This document shows, piece after piece, positions 46,165 through 55,665 of a stretch of DNA of 64,000 bases. A model generated the notes under the pieces. The model was not told the origin of the DNA. It ran no database searches and saw only the letters and a program-made list of their open reading frames with translations. Both the position numbers and the translations under genes were made by a program. The DNA is from Ligilactobacillus ubinensis. GTDB lineage: Bacteria; Bacillota; Bacilli; Lactobacillales; Lactobacillaceae. The stretch spans positions 1-64,000 of the forward strand of contig NZ_JAIULA010000004.1 in the NCBI RefSeq assembly GCF_024160875.1, given 5' to 3'. Position 1 is the stretch's first letter. Each line of letters opens with the position of its first letter.

Positions 46165-46830
46165 TTACAAGTCATTTCTACCCAACTCGGTAATTTTCCC
46201 TTTAGTTGCATAAATTATCCATTCTGCAAGATTAGTTACATAATCACCCATCCGTTCAATATGATTAGCGACATTCAAATAGTCAATCCCACTTTCAGCA
46301 AAATCTGCGTCTGTTCGAATTTCTTTAAGTGATAATTTTCGAATTTGTTTAAAATATTCATTATTTTGATTATCATCATTTGCAATTACAATTGCTTTTT
46401 TATCATCTAAAACCTCATATGCATTCATTATTTCTTCAAGCATCTTTTGAACATTTTGTGCCATTTCAATCACAATTTTTTCAATTTCTGCATCACGTTT
46501 TTCATTTTCAAATATTTTCGTTGCTTTAGCTACACTAACAGCATGATCACCTAAACGTTCTAAATCTGAACTAGCTTTAAGCATTGAAATTATTAGCCTT
46601 AAATCGCTAGCAACTGGTTGTTGTAATGCGATGACCTGTGCACACTGCTTTTCTAAGTGCGTTTCTTGTCCGTTGATTGTTTCGTCATTTTCAATAACTT
46701 CCTGCGCTAATTCCAAATCATGTCCTTGAAAAGCTAGGATTGCATTTCTTATAGCTGATTCGACGTTTAAACCCATAGTTGTAAATTCTTTTTTCAAATT
46801 ATCAATCTGTTGCTCTAACATACGTCTCAT
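46165..46830 (-). CDS. phoU: phosphate signalling complex protein PhoU
   Basis: A 221-residue all-helical protein with two PhoU repeats (residues about 10-100 and 115-210), each with the metal-binding E/D-rich motifs (LKASSDLERLGDHAVSVAK and NVANHIERMGDYVTNLAEW). It links the Pst transporter to phosphate signalling and curbs uptake when phosphate is plentiful. It is the last gene of the pst operon. No phoP-phoR pair is in this window. Confidence 0.94.
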   Translation of the reverse strand: MRRMLEQQIDNLKKEFTTMGLNVESAIRNAILAFQGHDLELAQEVIENDETINGQETHLEKQCAQVIALQQPVASDLRLIISMLKASSDLERLGDHAVSVAKATKIFENEKRDAEIEKIVIEMAQNVQKMLEEIMNAYEVLDDKKAIVIANDDNQNNEYFKQIRKLSLKEIRTDADFAESGIDYLNVANHIERMGDYVTNLAEWIIYATKGKITELGRNDL

Positions 46831-46849
46831 TATTTATTTTCCCCTCTCT

Positions 46850-47605
46850 CTAACCAAAACGACCACTCAAATAATCATTAGTTTCTTGTTTTTCAGGATT
46901 TAAAAAGATATGTTTCGTTTCATTAGTTTCAATTAGCTCACCATTCAAGAAAAAAGAAGTTGTATCAGAAATACGCGATGCTTGTTGCATATTATGTGTA
47001 ACAATAATAATTGTATATTGTTCTTTAAGAGTTAACAACATATCTTCAATTAGATTACTTGATACTGGATCTAGTGCACTAGTTGGTTCATCCAATAATA
47101 TAACCTGTGGTCGAACGGCTAAAACACGCGCAATACATACACGCTGTTGTTGTCCACCAGATAAAGCTAGTGCACTTTTGTTTAAATCATCTTTTACTTC
47201 ATCCCAAACAGCTGCTTGTTTTAAACTCATTTCTACGCGTTCATCCAACAATTGTTTATCTTTAATACCGGAAAGCTTTAGTCCATATGTTACATTTTCG
47301 TATATTGAAAAAGGGAATGGGTTAGGTTGTTGAAAAACCATCCCAACTTTTTTTCTTAGTTCAACTGTATCTGTCTTAGGGCCATAAATATCTTCCCCAT
47401 TTATTTTAAAGCTACCTGTAATTTTTACATTTTCAATCAAATCGTTCATTCTGTTTAAGCAACGTAAGTAAGTTGACTTACCACATCCTGAAGGACCAAT
47501 AAGTGCGTGAACTCCCTTATCAGGAAAATCTAAATTGACTCCACGTAATGCTTCTTTGGATCCGTAATACAAATGTACATCCCTTGTTGTAATAAATTCA
47601 TTCAT
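46850..47605 (-). CDS. pstB: phosphate ABC transporter ATP-binding protein PstB (copy 1)
   Basis: A 251-residue ABC ATPase. Walker A is [20 protein letters not shown] near residue 36, followed by the PstB-specific [18 protein letters not shown], the signature [17 protein letters not shown], Walker [16 protein letters not shown] and [16 protein letters not shown]. It energises PstCA. A second PstB lies immediately upstream; tandem pstB genes are common in lactic acid bacteria and may differ in nucleotide affinity or expression. Confidence 0.94.
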   Translation of the reverse strand: MNEFITTRDVHLYYGSKEALRGVNLDFPDKGVHALIGPSGCGKSTYLRCLNRMNDLIENVKITGSFKINGEDIYGPKTDTVELRKKVGMVFQQPNPFPFSIYENVTYGLKLSGIKDKQLLDERVEMSLKQAAVWDEVKDDLNKSALALSGGQQQRVCIARVLAVRPQVILLDEPTSALDPVSSNLIEDMLLTLKEQYTIIIVTHNMQQASRISDTTSFFLNGELIETNETKHIFLNPEKQETNDYLSGRFG

Positions 47606-47617
47606 AGTTAACTTCTC

Positions 47618-48427
47618 CTAACCAAAATTACCTGATACATAGTCATCTGTTGCTTGAATCTTTGGATTAGTAAAAACTTTGCGTGTTTTATCAAATTCTA
47701 TTACATGACCCAAATGGAAAAAAGCAGTGTAATCACTAACACGTGAAGCTTGTTGCATATTATGTGTAACAATAATAATCGTATAATTTTTCTTCAATTC
47801 AATCATTGTTTCCTCAATCTTCAATGTAGAAATTGGATCCAACGCACTACAAGGTTCATCCATTAATAAAATATCAGGTGCCATTGCAATTGCTCGTGCA
47901 ATACATAGACGTTGTTGCTGTCCACCTGATAATGCAAGTGCACTTTTATCAAGATCATCTTTTACTTCATCCCATAAAGCTGCACTACGTAGACTTTTTT
48001 CAACAATTTCGTCTAGTTTCTTCTTATTTTTTTGTCCGTCCTCTTTTAGCGCAAATATAATATTTTCACGAATGGATTTTGAAAATGGATTTGGTCTTTG
48101 AAAAACCATCCCTATATGCTTACGAACTTCATAAACATTTATCTTTTTCGTATTAATATCTAAACCCCGGTACATTATTTGGCCTGTAACTCTACCAATA
48201 CCATCATTCATTCGATTTAAAGAACGTAAATATGTGGATTTACCACATCCTGATGCGCCGATTAGTGAAGTTATTTTATATCGCTCAAATTTTAAATTTC
48301 CATCATGAAACGCATGGTTTTCTCCATAGAATACTTGCAAATCTTTAGTTTCAATTGCAAGTTCATGCTTATCCGCATCTAGAGGACGGATATAGTTTTT
48401 TGTTAAATCATATTGTTCTATGCTCAT
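47618..48427 (-). CDS. pstB: phosphate ABC transporter ATP-binding protein PstB (copy 2)
   Basis: A 269-residue PstB paralogue with an extra N-terminal stretch of about 20 residues ([20 protein letters not shown]). Walker [71 protein letters not shown] and the switch His are all intact, so both copies look functional. It is 12 nt upstream of the other pstB and 12 nt downstream of pstA. Confidence 0.94.
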   Translation of the reverse strand: MSIEQYDLTKNYIRPLDADKHELAIETKDLQVFYGENHAFHDGNLKFERYKITSLIGASGCGKSTYLRSLNRMNDGIGRVTGQIMYRGLDINTKKINVYEVRKHIGMVFQRPNPFSKSIRENIIFALKEDGQKNKKKLDEIVEKSLRSAALWDEVKDDLDKSALALSGGQQQRLCIARAIAMAPDILLMDEPCSALDPISTLKIEETMIELKKNYTIIIVTHNMQQASRVSDYTAFFHLGHVIEFDKTRKVFTNPKIQATDDYVSGNFG

Positions 48428-48439
48428 ATTATTTTACCC

Positions 48440-49333
48440 CTACTTCGTTTCAGCTGATGTCATTTTTTTATACAAATAATTTCCCAAAAAACGTGCCATT
48501 AAATTAAAAACTAAAACAGCAATAATTAAAACAGCAGATGCTCCTGCAGAAACCGCTGTTGCATCAGGCATGATACCCTCTGAATTGATTTTCCAAATAT
48601 GCACTGCTAATGTTTCAGCTGGTCGCATCAAATTTAGTGGACTTGTTGAACTGAATGGATTCCAATTACTAAAATTAACGTTAGTTGCACTTTGACCTGC
48701 TGTATATATTAAAGCAGCAGCTTCACCAAAAACTCGACCAGCACTTAACACTATACCAGTTACTATACCAGGTAATGCTTCTGGTAAAATTATTTTATTT
48801 ACAGTTCTCCATTTTGACATACCTAATGCCAAACCTGCTTCTCTTTGTAGATTTGAAACAGAATTAATTGATTCTTCTATATTTCTTGTTAATAACGGTA
48901 AATTGAAAAATGTTAATGCTATTGCACCTGATAGAATTGAGTATCCTAATTTGAACTGAACAACAAATAATAAGAAACCAAATAAACCAACAACAACCGA
49001 AGGCAGTGAACTTAAAACTTCAATTGCCATTCTAATTACAGTTGTAATTCCATTTTTAGGTGCATATTCAGATAAATATATTCCCGCCCCTAACGAAATA
49101 GGAAATGAAATAATAAGTGTTAACAACAAAAGATACAGTGAATTAAATAGCTGGGGCCCAATTCCCCCACCTGCTGTAAATGCACGTGACGGCGAAGTTA
49201 GAAAATGCCAAGAAATATGTGGCAGTCCTTGCAGAAGAATCCGTCCAATTAAAAAAGCAAGAATAATAACCACCATTATTGCAATTGCTTTAATAATCGT
49301 AATCGCAATTTTATTTTGTAATTTTGTGTTCAT
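48440..49333 (-). CDS. pstA: phosphate ABC transporter permease PstA
   Basis: A 297-residue inner-membrane permease with six TM helices. It has the PstA motif FLTSPSRAFTAGGGIGPQLFNSLYL and the EAA loop REAGLALGMSKWRTVNKIILPEALPGIVTGIVL. It pairs with PstC to form the phosphate channel. The gene is 2 nt from pstC. Confidence 0.94.
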   Translation of the reverse strand: MNTKLQNKIAITIIKAIAIMVVIILAFLIGRILLQGLPHISWHFLTSPSRAFTAGGGIGPQLFNSLYLLLLTLIISFPISLGAGIYLSEYAPKNGITTVIRMAIEVLSSLPSVVVGLFGFLLFVVQFKLGYSILSGAIALTFFNLPLLTRNIEESINSVSNLQREAGLALGMSKWRTVNKIILPEALPGIVTGIVLSAGRVFGEAAALIYTAGQSATNVNFSNWNPFSSTSPLNLMRPAETLAVHIWKINSEGIMPDATAVSAGASAVLIIAVLVFNLMARFLGNYLYKKMTSAETK

Positions 49334-49335
49334 GA

Positions 49336-50256
49336 TTACATTCTCCCTTTCTTAACAATCCATCTGACTAATATATTGAATATTAATGACATCAATAACA
49401 ATATTAGTGCTAATGACCATAATGCATTATTTGCTGTTGTTCCCATTACTGTATTGCCTATTCCCATAGTTAATACACTCGTTAGTGTAGAAGCTGGAGT
49501 CAATAAACTTGTTGGTAATAGTGATGCATTACCAATGACCATCTGTACAGCTAAAGCTTCTCCAAATGCACGTGCCATCCCAAAAATTATAGCCGTTAAA
49601 ATTCCAGGAATAGCAGCTTTTAATAAAACTTTATATATTGTCTGCCACTGTGTTGCTCCTAAAGCTAAAGATGCTGATTTATAGTGCTTAGGAACAGCTT
49701 TCAATGCATCTACTGTCATAGATGTCACTGTTGGTAAAATCATGACAAACAAGATGAAAGAACCTGCTAAAATACCATATCCAGAACCACCAAAATGATC
49801 TCGAACAAACGGTACAACCACCGTTAATCCAATAAACCCATACACAACTGATGGAATTCCAACTAATAATTCGATAACTGATTGCAAGACATTTCTACCT
49901 TTTTTTCCCGCTATTTCCGTCATATATAATGCTGTTCCAATAGCAAAAGGTGTCGCAATAATTGCTGCTAAAATAGTTACACCAAATGAGCCAGCAATCA
50001 TAGGCAATGCCCCTACAAGTGGTTTACCATCTGATCCTAAAATACCTGGATTCCAGTTAGTTCCAGTAAAAAATGTTTTTAAACTTGCCTTATCTTGTGT
50101 AAAGGTTGCAATTCCTTTTAGTGCAACAAATAGAAAAATCGAAATAACCACAATCAAAATTAACCCAATTGCACAATAAGTTAATATTCTTCCTCTTAAC
50201 TCTTGCCGTGTTTCCCTTGAGTTATTTTGAATTTTTTCTTTAATCTTATCCATCAT
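49336..50256 (-). CDS. pstC: phosphate ABC transporter permease PstC
   Basis: A 306-residue permease with six TM helices, the PstC motif TNWNPGILGSDGKPLVGALPMIAGSFGVTILAAIIATPFAIGTALYMTE and the EAA loop ASLALGATQWQTIYKVLLKAAIPGILTAIIFGMARAFGEALAV. It forms the transmembrane channel with PstA. It is 9 nt downstream of pstS. Confidence 0.94.
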   Translation of the reverse strand: MMDKIKEKIQNNSRETRQELRGRILTYCAIGLILIVVISIFLFVALKGIATFTQDKASLKTFFTGTNWNPGILGSDGKPLVGALPMIAGSFGVTILAAIIATPFAIGTALYMTEIAGKKGRNVLQSVIELLVGIPSVVYGFIGLTVVVPFVRDHFGGSGYGILAGSFILFVMILPTVTSMTVDALKAVPKHYKSASLALGATQWQTIYKVLLKAAIPGILTAIIFGMARAFGEALAVQMVIGNASLLPTSLLTPASTLTSVLTMGIGNTVMGTTANNALWSLALILLLMSLIFNILVRWIVKKGRM

Positions 50257-50265
50257 ATATACCTC

Positions 50266-51114
50266 TTACTCTGCTTTTTCCTTTGTAGTTGTCACTTTCA
50301 TATCATGAATTGAAATATAACCAAGCTTTTTAATTAATTTGTTTTGAACAGTTGCTGATAGCATATAATCCAAAAACTTTTGTGTTTGTTTATCAGGCTT
50401 GCCTTTTGTATACATATGCTCATATGCCCAAATTTTCCAAGTATTCGTTGTTACATTTTTATCTGTTGGTTTTATATTATCGACTTTCAGTGCTGTCACA
50501 TCTTTTTTAAAGTAAGAAAATGCAACATAACTAATTGCCCCTGGTGTACTGGCAACCATTTTTTCAACAGTTCCACTTGAATCTTGTTCCTGCGTATTTA
50601 TAGCATTCTTACCTTGTAACACATGTTGTTCAAAAGTTGCCCGAGTCCCACTTCCTTGAGCACGATTAATAACAATAATTTCTTGATTTTTGCCGCCTAA
50701 TTGCTTCCAATTTGTATATTTACCTGTAAAAATGCCTTGTAATTGCTTTAATGATAAATTTTTTACGCCTGTCTTTTTGTTAACAATTGGTCCAATTCCA
50801 ACAACAGCTACTTTATGATCAACTAATTTTTTTGCCTTAATCCCGGATTGCTGATTTGCAAAAATATCTGAATTTCCAATTGTAACAGCTCCCGTTTGAA
50901 CTTGACTCAAACCAGTTCCAGAACCCCCTCCTTGTACTGTAATACTTATTTTCGCATTAGTAGTTTGATACTCTTCAGCTGCGACTTCAACGATTGGCTG
51001 TAAAGCCGTCGAACCTACAATGGTTATCTGCTTATTTTTATTTGTGCTACTACATGCACTCAAAAAAAGCACTGCGCTCAAAGTCAGCAATATAGTCCTT
51101 ATTTTCTTTTTCAT
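50266..51114 (-). CDS. pstS: phosphate-binding lipoprotein PstS
   Basis: The extracellular phosphate receptor of the Pst importer. A lipoprotein signal with lipobox LSAC (Cys21) opens the protein. The mature part has the phosphate-loop motifs IVGSTALQPIVEVAAEEY, VQGGGSGTGLSQVQTGAVTIGNSD and NRAQGSGTRATFEQHVL. The ATG at 51114, after GAGGAAAGG, gives 282 residues. An in-frame ATG further upstream (51144) would add 10 residues ahead of the signal peptide and is unlikely. First gene of the pst operon. Confidence 0.94.
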   Translation of the reverse strand: MKKKIRTILLTLSAVLFLSACSSTNKNKQITIVGSTALQPIVEVAAEEYQTTNAKISITVQGGGSGTGLSQVQTGAVTIGNSDIFANQQSGIKAKKLVDHKVAVVGIGPIVNKKTGVKNLSLKQLQGIFTGKYTNWKQLGGKNQEIIVINRAQGSGTRATFEQHVLQGKNAINTQEQDSSGTVEKMVASTPGAISYVAFSYFKKDVTALKVDNIKPTDKNVTTNTWKIWAYEHMYTKGKPDKQTQKFLDYMLSATVQNKLIKKLGYISIHDMKVTTTKEKAE

Positions 51115-51157
51115 AGTGTATATCCTTTCCTCTACCATTCCCATGTTACGTTATTTT

Positions 51158-51239
51158 TGTAAAGGGTCTTAGGTGGTTGTGTAAAGGTTATGTAAATATT
51201 GCAACGATTTTTTCTATTATCTGTAAAGATGTCTTTACA
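51158..51239 (-). promoter_or_regulatory. Pho-box-like repeats upstream of pstS
   Basis: The minus strand contains four TTTACA hexamers, at 51227-51222, 51196-51191, 51185-51180 and 51163-51158; the second and third are spaced by 5 nt, giving the 11-bp period known for PhoP boxes in Firmicutes. At 51223-51238 there is also a perfect palindrome, GTAAAGATGTCTTTAC. Regulation by a PhoP-type regulator under phosphate limitation is inferred. Confidence 0.6.
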
Positions 51240-51261
51240 CTGATTGTTTTTTATTATTAAA

Positions 51262-51316
51262 TTAAAAAAGCAGGAGATAAAATTCAAAAAAATAATGAAC
51301 CTTGTCCTCTGCTTAT
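51262..51316 (-). terminator. terminator of the glg operon
   Basis: On the minus strand AAGCAGAGGA (51314-51305) pairs with TCTCCTGCTT (51277-51268) with one mismatch, followed by T6. It lies 38 nt after the last glycogen gene. Confidence 0.7.
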
Positions 51317-51353
51317 TTGCTGTATTAATGATATTTGGCTCTAAATTATTGCG

Positions 51354-53192
51354 CTATGGTCGCTTTAAAATACGCCACTGCCCTTCATATGGTGTCAAAT
51401 TTTGATTGCCAAATTCAGTATGAATAAACTCACCTAAATTATCATTATCATGATACCAAGTAAATTCTTCCTCATCTAAATTTCTAGACTCTTCTGAAAT
51501 GTTCACTACATAAATGCCAATGCTTTCTTGATTATATCGAATGATAGAAAAACAATACATACTAGCACCTACGATAAGATCACCCTTCTGTAAAACCTCT
51601 GTCTCCTTTCTTCTTTTTATGCATTGCTTTACATAATTTAATACTATCGTATTTTCTTTATTCCACGGATAAAAGCCCCTATTAAGCGGATCTTTGCCAC
51701 CTGTCATTCCAACTTCATCCCCATAATAAATACAGGGTACTCCTGGTAACATATATAATAAATCCCAAGCTACTTTGAGTTTTCTTATGTCATTTTCAAG
51801 AATTGTCAATATTCTTTCTGTATCATGAGTACCTAAGTTATTTAATGAATTAAAATAAAAATTATGCGGATAGTTTTCTCTTAAACTCATTAATTCGCGT
51901 GCTATTTCATAGATTGAACGTTGCCGATTATTAACTAATAAATCCAAAATACATTTTCGCTGTGGATAATTCATTACACCGTCTAATTCATTACCTGAAA
52001 CATAATGACGTCGCTTTTCATGGGCAATTTTATTAGAAGCATCCTCCCACACTTCACCAAGTAATACTTTTTCTTCTTGATACTCGGACAGATTGTTTTT
52101 AATTCCCTTAATGAAATTCTCTGGCAACTCATCAGCAACATCCAAGCGCCAACCATCTACCCCCATGCTCGTCCATTTAGCTAGCACACTATTATCCTCA
52201 CCATAGATATACTGTTGATAGCTAGTATTTTCTTTATCTACTTCAGGTAAATCTTTCACACCCCACCATGAAGCATACTCATCTGGGTAGTGATAAAACT
52301 TAAACCAAGAATAATATGGACTATTTACATTTTGTGCTGCACCTTGACTTGAATCATAGTAAAGGTTCCGAGCGTTAAAATATAAACTGTCTTTACCAAC
52401 ATGATTAAATACACCATCTAAAATAATATGAATCCCTGCACTATGCAATTTATCCAAAAGTTCTTTAAAGTCGTTCTCATTGCCAAGCATCGGATCAATC
52501 CTCATAAAATCATTTGTATCATAACGATGATTTGTCGTTGCTAAAAAAATTGGATTTAAATATACTCCTGTAATACCTAATTGTTTTAAATACGGTATCT
52601 TTTTTATAATTCCTTGTAAGTTTCCTCCAAAAAAGTCCCAACGAACAACAGCACCTGTATTATCTTTAATATAATACGGAGTATCTTCTTTAGTTGCATA
52701 TATAAAACTGTTTTTTTTACGTCCAGTAATATATTCATTTTCATTACCATTAAAAAATCTATCTGGAAAGATTTGATAAAAATTAGCACTAGCATACCAT
52801 TTAGACGGTACTAAATCTTTTTCAAAACAAGTTAATTGATACAAAAACAACTCATCGCGCTTTGAAATTCGACCTTCACCACCAAAACCATCGTAAGCTG
52901 CTCCATAAAAATAGGTTATCTGTTCACCATTATCTTGTGAACTAATTTTGAAGTAATAAAAATATAGTCCTTCTGTTTCTGGTGTAAAATTAGTTTGATA
53001 AAAATGACTTTCCTTTTCATTTAGTAAATAACTGCTTTCGCTATCTTCTCCATCTTTATGAATTAACAACTCTACTCGCGGATTTTCAATGATTGACACA
53101 AATAAACCAATTGTGATTTCTGTACCTTTTTTTGCAGCTCCAAATGGCATTTTATACTGTTCCATCCACGAATTATAGTGGATACTTGCCAT
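51354..53192 (-). CDS. GH13 alpha-glucan hydrolase (neopullulanase/cyclomaltodextrinase/amylopullulanase type)
   Basis: A 612-residue intracellular GH13 enzyme with no signal peptide. An N-terminal beta-sandwich domain (residues 1-120) precedes the catalytic barrel with DGVFNHVG, GVDGWRLDVADELP (nucleophile Asp), LLGEVWEDA (acid/base Glu) and NLGTHDTERI (third Asp). The N-terminal domain and MPRFFNG-like motif (FPDRFFNGNENEY) are those of the neopullulanase/cyclomaltodextrinase group. In lactobacillar glg operons an enzyme at this position debranches or trims glycogen. It overlaps glgP by 20 nt. Confidence 0.88.
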   Translation of the reverse strand: MASIHYNSWMEQYKMPFGAAKKGTEITIGLFVSIIENPRVELLIHKDGEDSESSYLLNEKESHFYQTNFTPETEGLYFYYFKISSQDNGEQITYFYGAAYDGFGGEGRISKRDELFLYQLTCFEKDLVPSKWYASANFYQIFPDRFFNGNENEYITGRKKNSFIYATKEDTPYYIKDNTGAVVRWDFFGGNLQGIIKKIPYLKQLGITGVYLNPIFLATTNHRYDTNDFMRIDPMLGNENDFKELLDKLHSAGIHIILDGVFNHVGKDSLYFNARNLYYDSSQGAAQNVNSPYYSWFKFYHYPDEYASWWGVKDLPEVDKENTSYQQYIYGEDNSVLAKWTSMGVDGWRLDVADELPENFIKGIKNNLSEYQEEKVLLGEVWEDASNKIAHEKRRHYVSGNELDGVMNYPQRKCILDLLVNNRQRSIYEIARELMSLRENYPHNFYFNSLNNLGTHDTERILTILENDIRKLKVAWDLLYMLPGVPCIYYGDEVGMTGGKDPLNRGFYPWNKENTIVLNYVKQCIKRRKETEVLQKGDLIVGASMYCFSIIRYNQESIGIYVVNISEESRNLDEEEFTWYHDNDNLGEFIHTEFGNQNLTPYEGQWRILKRP

Positions 53193-55611
53193 TATTATCC
53201 ACCCTCTTCGCTTTTGTTATAGATTTAATTTGCCAAATATCACTAGCATAGCTTCGAATCGTATCGTCTGAAGAAAAAAAGCCCCCATTAGCTGTATTAA
53301 TTAAACTCATCTTATTCCATCTACTTTGATCACGATATATTTCATCTATTTCACTTTGGGCACGTAAGTAATCTTCAAAATCACACAATACAAAATAATC
53401 ATCATTTAAATATGTTAATGAATCAAAGATTTCATGTCCTTCTGCCTGTATGTTTGGAATTGTTCCATCAACAAAAGCATCTAAAACTCTATGAATGACA
53501 GGATTATTGTTATAATAGTCTGAGCTATGATAGCTATGATTTTCATAATATTTATAAACTTCGTCTTTTGTTAATCCAAAGATAAAGATATTCTCATTAC
53601 CCACTCTATCTTTAATTTCGATATTAGCACCATCAAGTGTAGCAACGGTTATGGCACCATCTAGCATTAATTTCATATTACTTGTTCCAGATGCCTCTTT
53701 TGAAGCTGTTGAAATTTGTTCACTGACATCAGCTGCAGGAATTATTTTTTCCGCTAACGTTACTCCATAATTTTCTAAAAAGACTACTTTCAATTTATTT
53801 TGAATATCAACATCATTATTTATTAGATTTGCAACCTCATTGATACATTTAATTATTGATTTAGCATAATGGTAACTAGGAGCTGCTTTAGCTCCGAAAA
53901 TAAAGACACGTGGTACTATTGACAAATCTGGGTTTTCTTTTAAATCCAAATATATTTTGACAATACGCAATAAGTTAAGCAATTGTCTTTTATATGCATG
54001 CAATCGTTTTATTTGAACGTCAAAAATAGCTTCTGGAGATACTTCAATTCCTGTTTTTACTTTGATTAAGTCTGCCAAAATTTTTTTGTTTTCATGCTTG
54101 GCAGCCCCAATTTTCTGTATTACCGACTTGTCATTAGTATATTCCATTAACTCGTGTAATAACTTTACATCAGTATGCCACTTAGTTCCTATCGTTTCAT
54201 CAATCACCTTAGTTAGTGCTGGATTTGCTAACTGTAACCATCGTCTTTCAGCAATACCATTAGTTTTATTATTGAAACGTTCTGGATATAGAGTATAAAA
54301 GTCTTTTAATACATCCGTTTTTAATAGTTCCGTATGTAATTTAGCGACTCCATTAGTGCTATGTGACCCAATAATAGCAAGATGCGCCATATGCACTTGA
54401 TGTCCAGCAATAATCCGTGTTCGTTCAATGAAATCTCCATCAGCTTTACCGGCTAACGATGCCACATAGCGGTTATCTATTTCTGCAATAATTTGCAAAA
54501 TTCGCGGCTGTACACTATTGAGCATTTGAACATCCCATTTTTCCAATGCTTCTGATAGAATTGTATGATTTGTGTAACTCATAACTTTAACAGTCTGTCT
54601 CCATGCATCCTCCCATGAAAGATGACATTCATCAAGTAGAATTCGCATAAATTCTGCAATACACATTGCTGGATGAGTATCATTAATATGGATAGCAATA
54701 TAATCACTGATTACATTTAGACTTTTTTTGTACTTAAGATAGTGACGCATAATACTTTGTACACCAGCTGAAACAAAAAAATACTCTTGTTGTAACCTTA
54801 ACCGCTTTCCATCTTCATTTGAATCATCTGGATATAAAACTGAAGTTAAATCTTCAATATTGCGTCTAGCCTCAATTGTTGGATACTTAATCTCTTCATT
54901 CTCTGGAATTTCTGCATCCCATAGACGTAGTGTATTAACATGTTGATTTTCATACCCTACCATTCCAACATCATAAGGCACTGCACGAATAATGGTGGCA
55001 TCATCATAAACTGGCTCTAAATAATCACCTTTTTGTTCAAGATGAACATGCCCACCCATCTTAACCATAACAGCTTTACTGTCACGTCTTATCTCCCAAG
55101 TATTGCCTACCCCTGTTTTAAGCCATTCATTTGGTAACTCTACTTGATATCCATTCACAAAACATTGCTTAAATAAACCGTACTTATAACGAATACCATT
55201 TCCATTACCTGGAAATCCTTCTGATGCTAAGGAATCCATAAAACAAGATGCTAATCGGCCTAAGCCCCCATTTCCCAGTGCCATATCAGACTCTGCTTGT
55301 ACAATGTCATCTAAATTTAAACCCAATTCGTTTAATCCGTCATTTACAATATCTAACCAACCCATGTTCAGTAAATTACTCTTTAATAAACGACCTGGCA
55401 AAAACTCTATTGAGAAATAGTAGACTTGCTTTTGATCTGTTTGTAAATAATCTTTCCATGTTTTTCGCCACATACTTGTATACGCAGATTTAATAACAGA
55501 AGACAATGCATCATATAATTCGTTATTTGTTGCGTCATTTACATCTAGTGCATATTTTTGTTCTAATCTTTTTTGAAATGCCTCCACAAAATTCTTTTTC
55601 GTTATTTCCAT
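53173..55611 (-). CDS. glgP: glycogen/maltodextrin phosphorylase
   Basis: An 812-residue GT35 phosphorylase that releases glucose 1-phosphate from alpha-1,4 chains. Hallmarks are FSIEFLPGRLL near residue 67, GNGGLGRLASCFMDSLA near residue 115, and the PLP-lysine motif EASGTSNMKLMLDGAITVATLDGANIEI near residue 645. The length is normal for the family. It follows glgA by 54 nt and provides the breakdown arm of the glycogen cycle. Confidence 0.95.
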   Translation of the reverse strand: MEITKKNFVEAFQKRLEQKYALDVNDATNNELYDALSSVIKSAYTSMWRKTWKDYLQTDQKQVYYFSIEFLPGRLLKSNLLNMGWLDIVNDGLNELGLNLDDIVQAESDMALGNGGLGRLASCFMDSLASEGFPGNGNGIRYKYGLFKQCFVNGYQVELPNEWLKTGVGNTWEIRRDSKAVMVKMGGHVHLEQKGDYLEPVYDDATIIRAVPYDVGMVGYENQHVNTLRLWDAEIPENEEIKYPTIEARRNIEDLTSVLYPDDSNEDGKRLRLQQEYFFVSAGVQSIMRHYLKYKKSLNVISDYIAIHINDTHPAMCIAEFMRILLDECHLSWEDAWRQTVKVMSYTNHTILSEALEKWDVQMLNSVQPRILQIIAEIDNRYVASLAGKADGDFIERTRIIAGHQVHMAHLAIIGSHSTNGVAKLHTELLKTDVLKDFYTLYPERFNNKTNGIAERRWLQLANPALTKVIDETIGTKWHTDVKLLHELMEYTNDKSVIQKIGAAKHENKKILADLIKVKTGIEVSPEAIFDVQIKRLHAYKRQLLNLLRIVKIYLDLKENPDLSIVPRVFIFGAKAAPSYHYAKSIIKCINEVANLINNDVDIQNKLKVVFLENYGVTLAEKIIPAADVSEQISTASKEASGTSNMKLMLDGAITVATLDGANIEIKDRVGNENIFIFGLTKDEVYKYYENHSYHSSDYYNNNPVIHRVLDAFVDGTIPNIQAEGHEIFDSLTYLNDDYFVLCDFEDYLRAQSEIDEIYRDQSRWNKMSLINTANGGFFSSDDTIRSYASDIWQIKSITKAKRVDNNGKYPL

Positions 55612-55665
55612 TAATAAAACCTCCTGTCAGAAGCAACTTATCACTAAAAAACTCATAAACCGATA

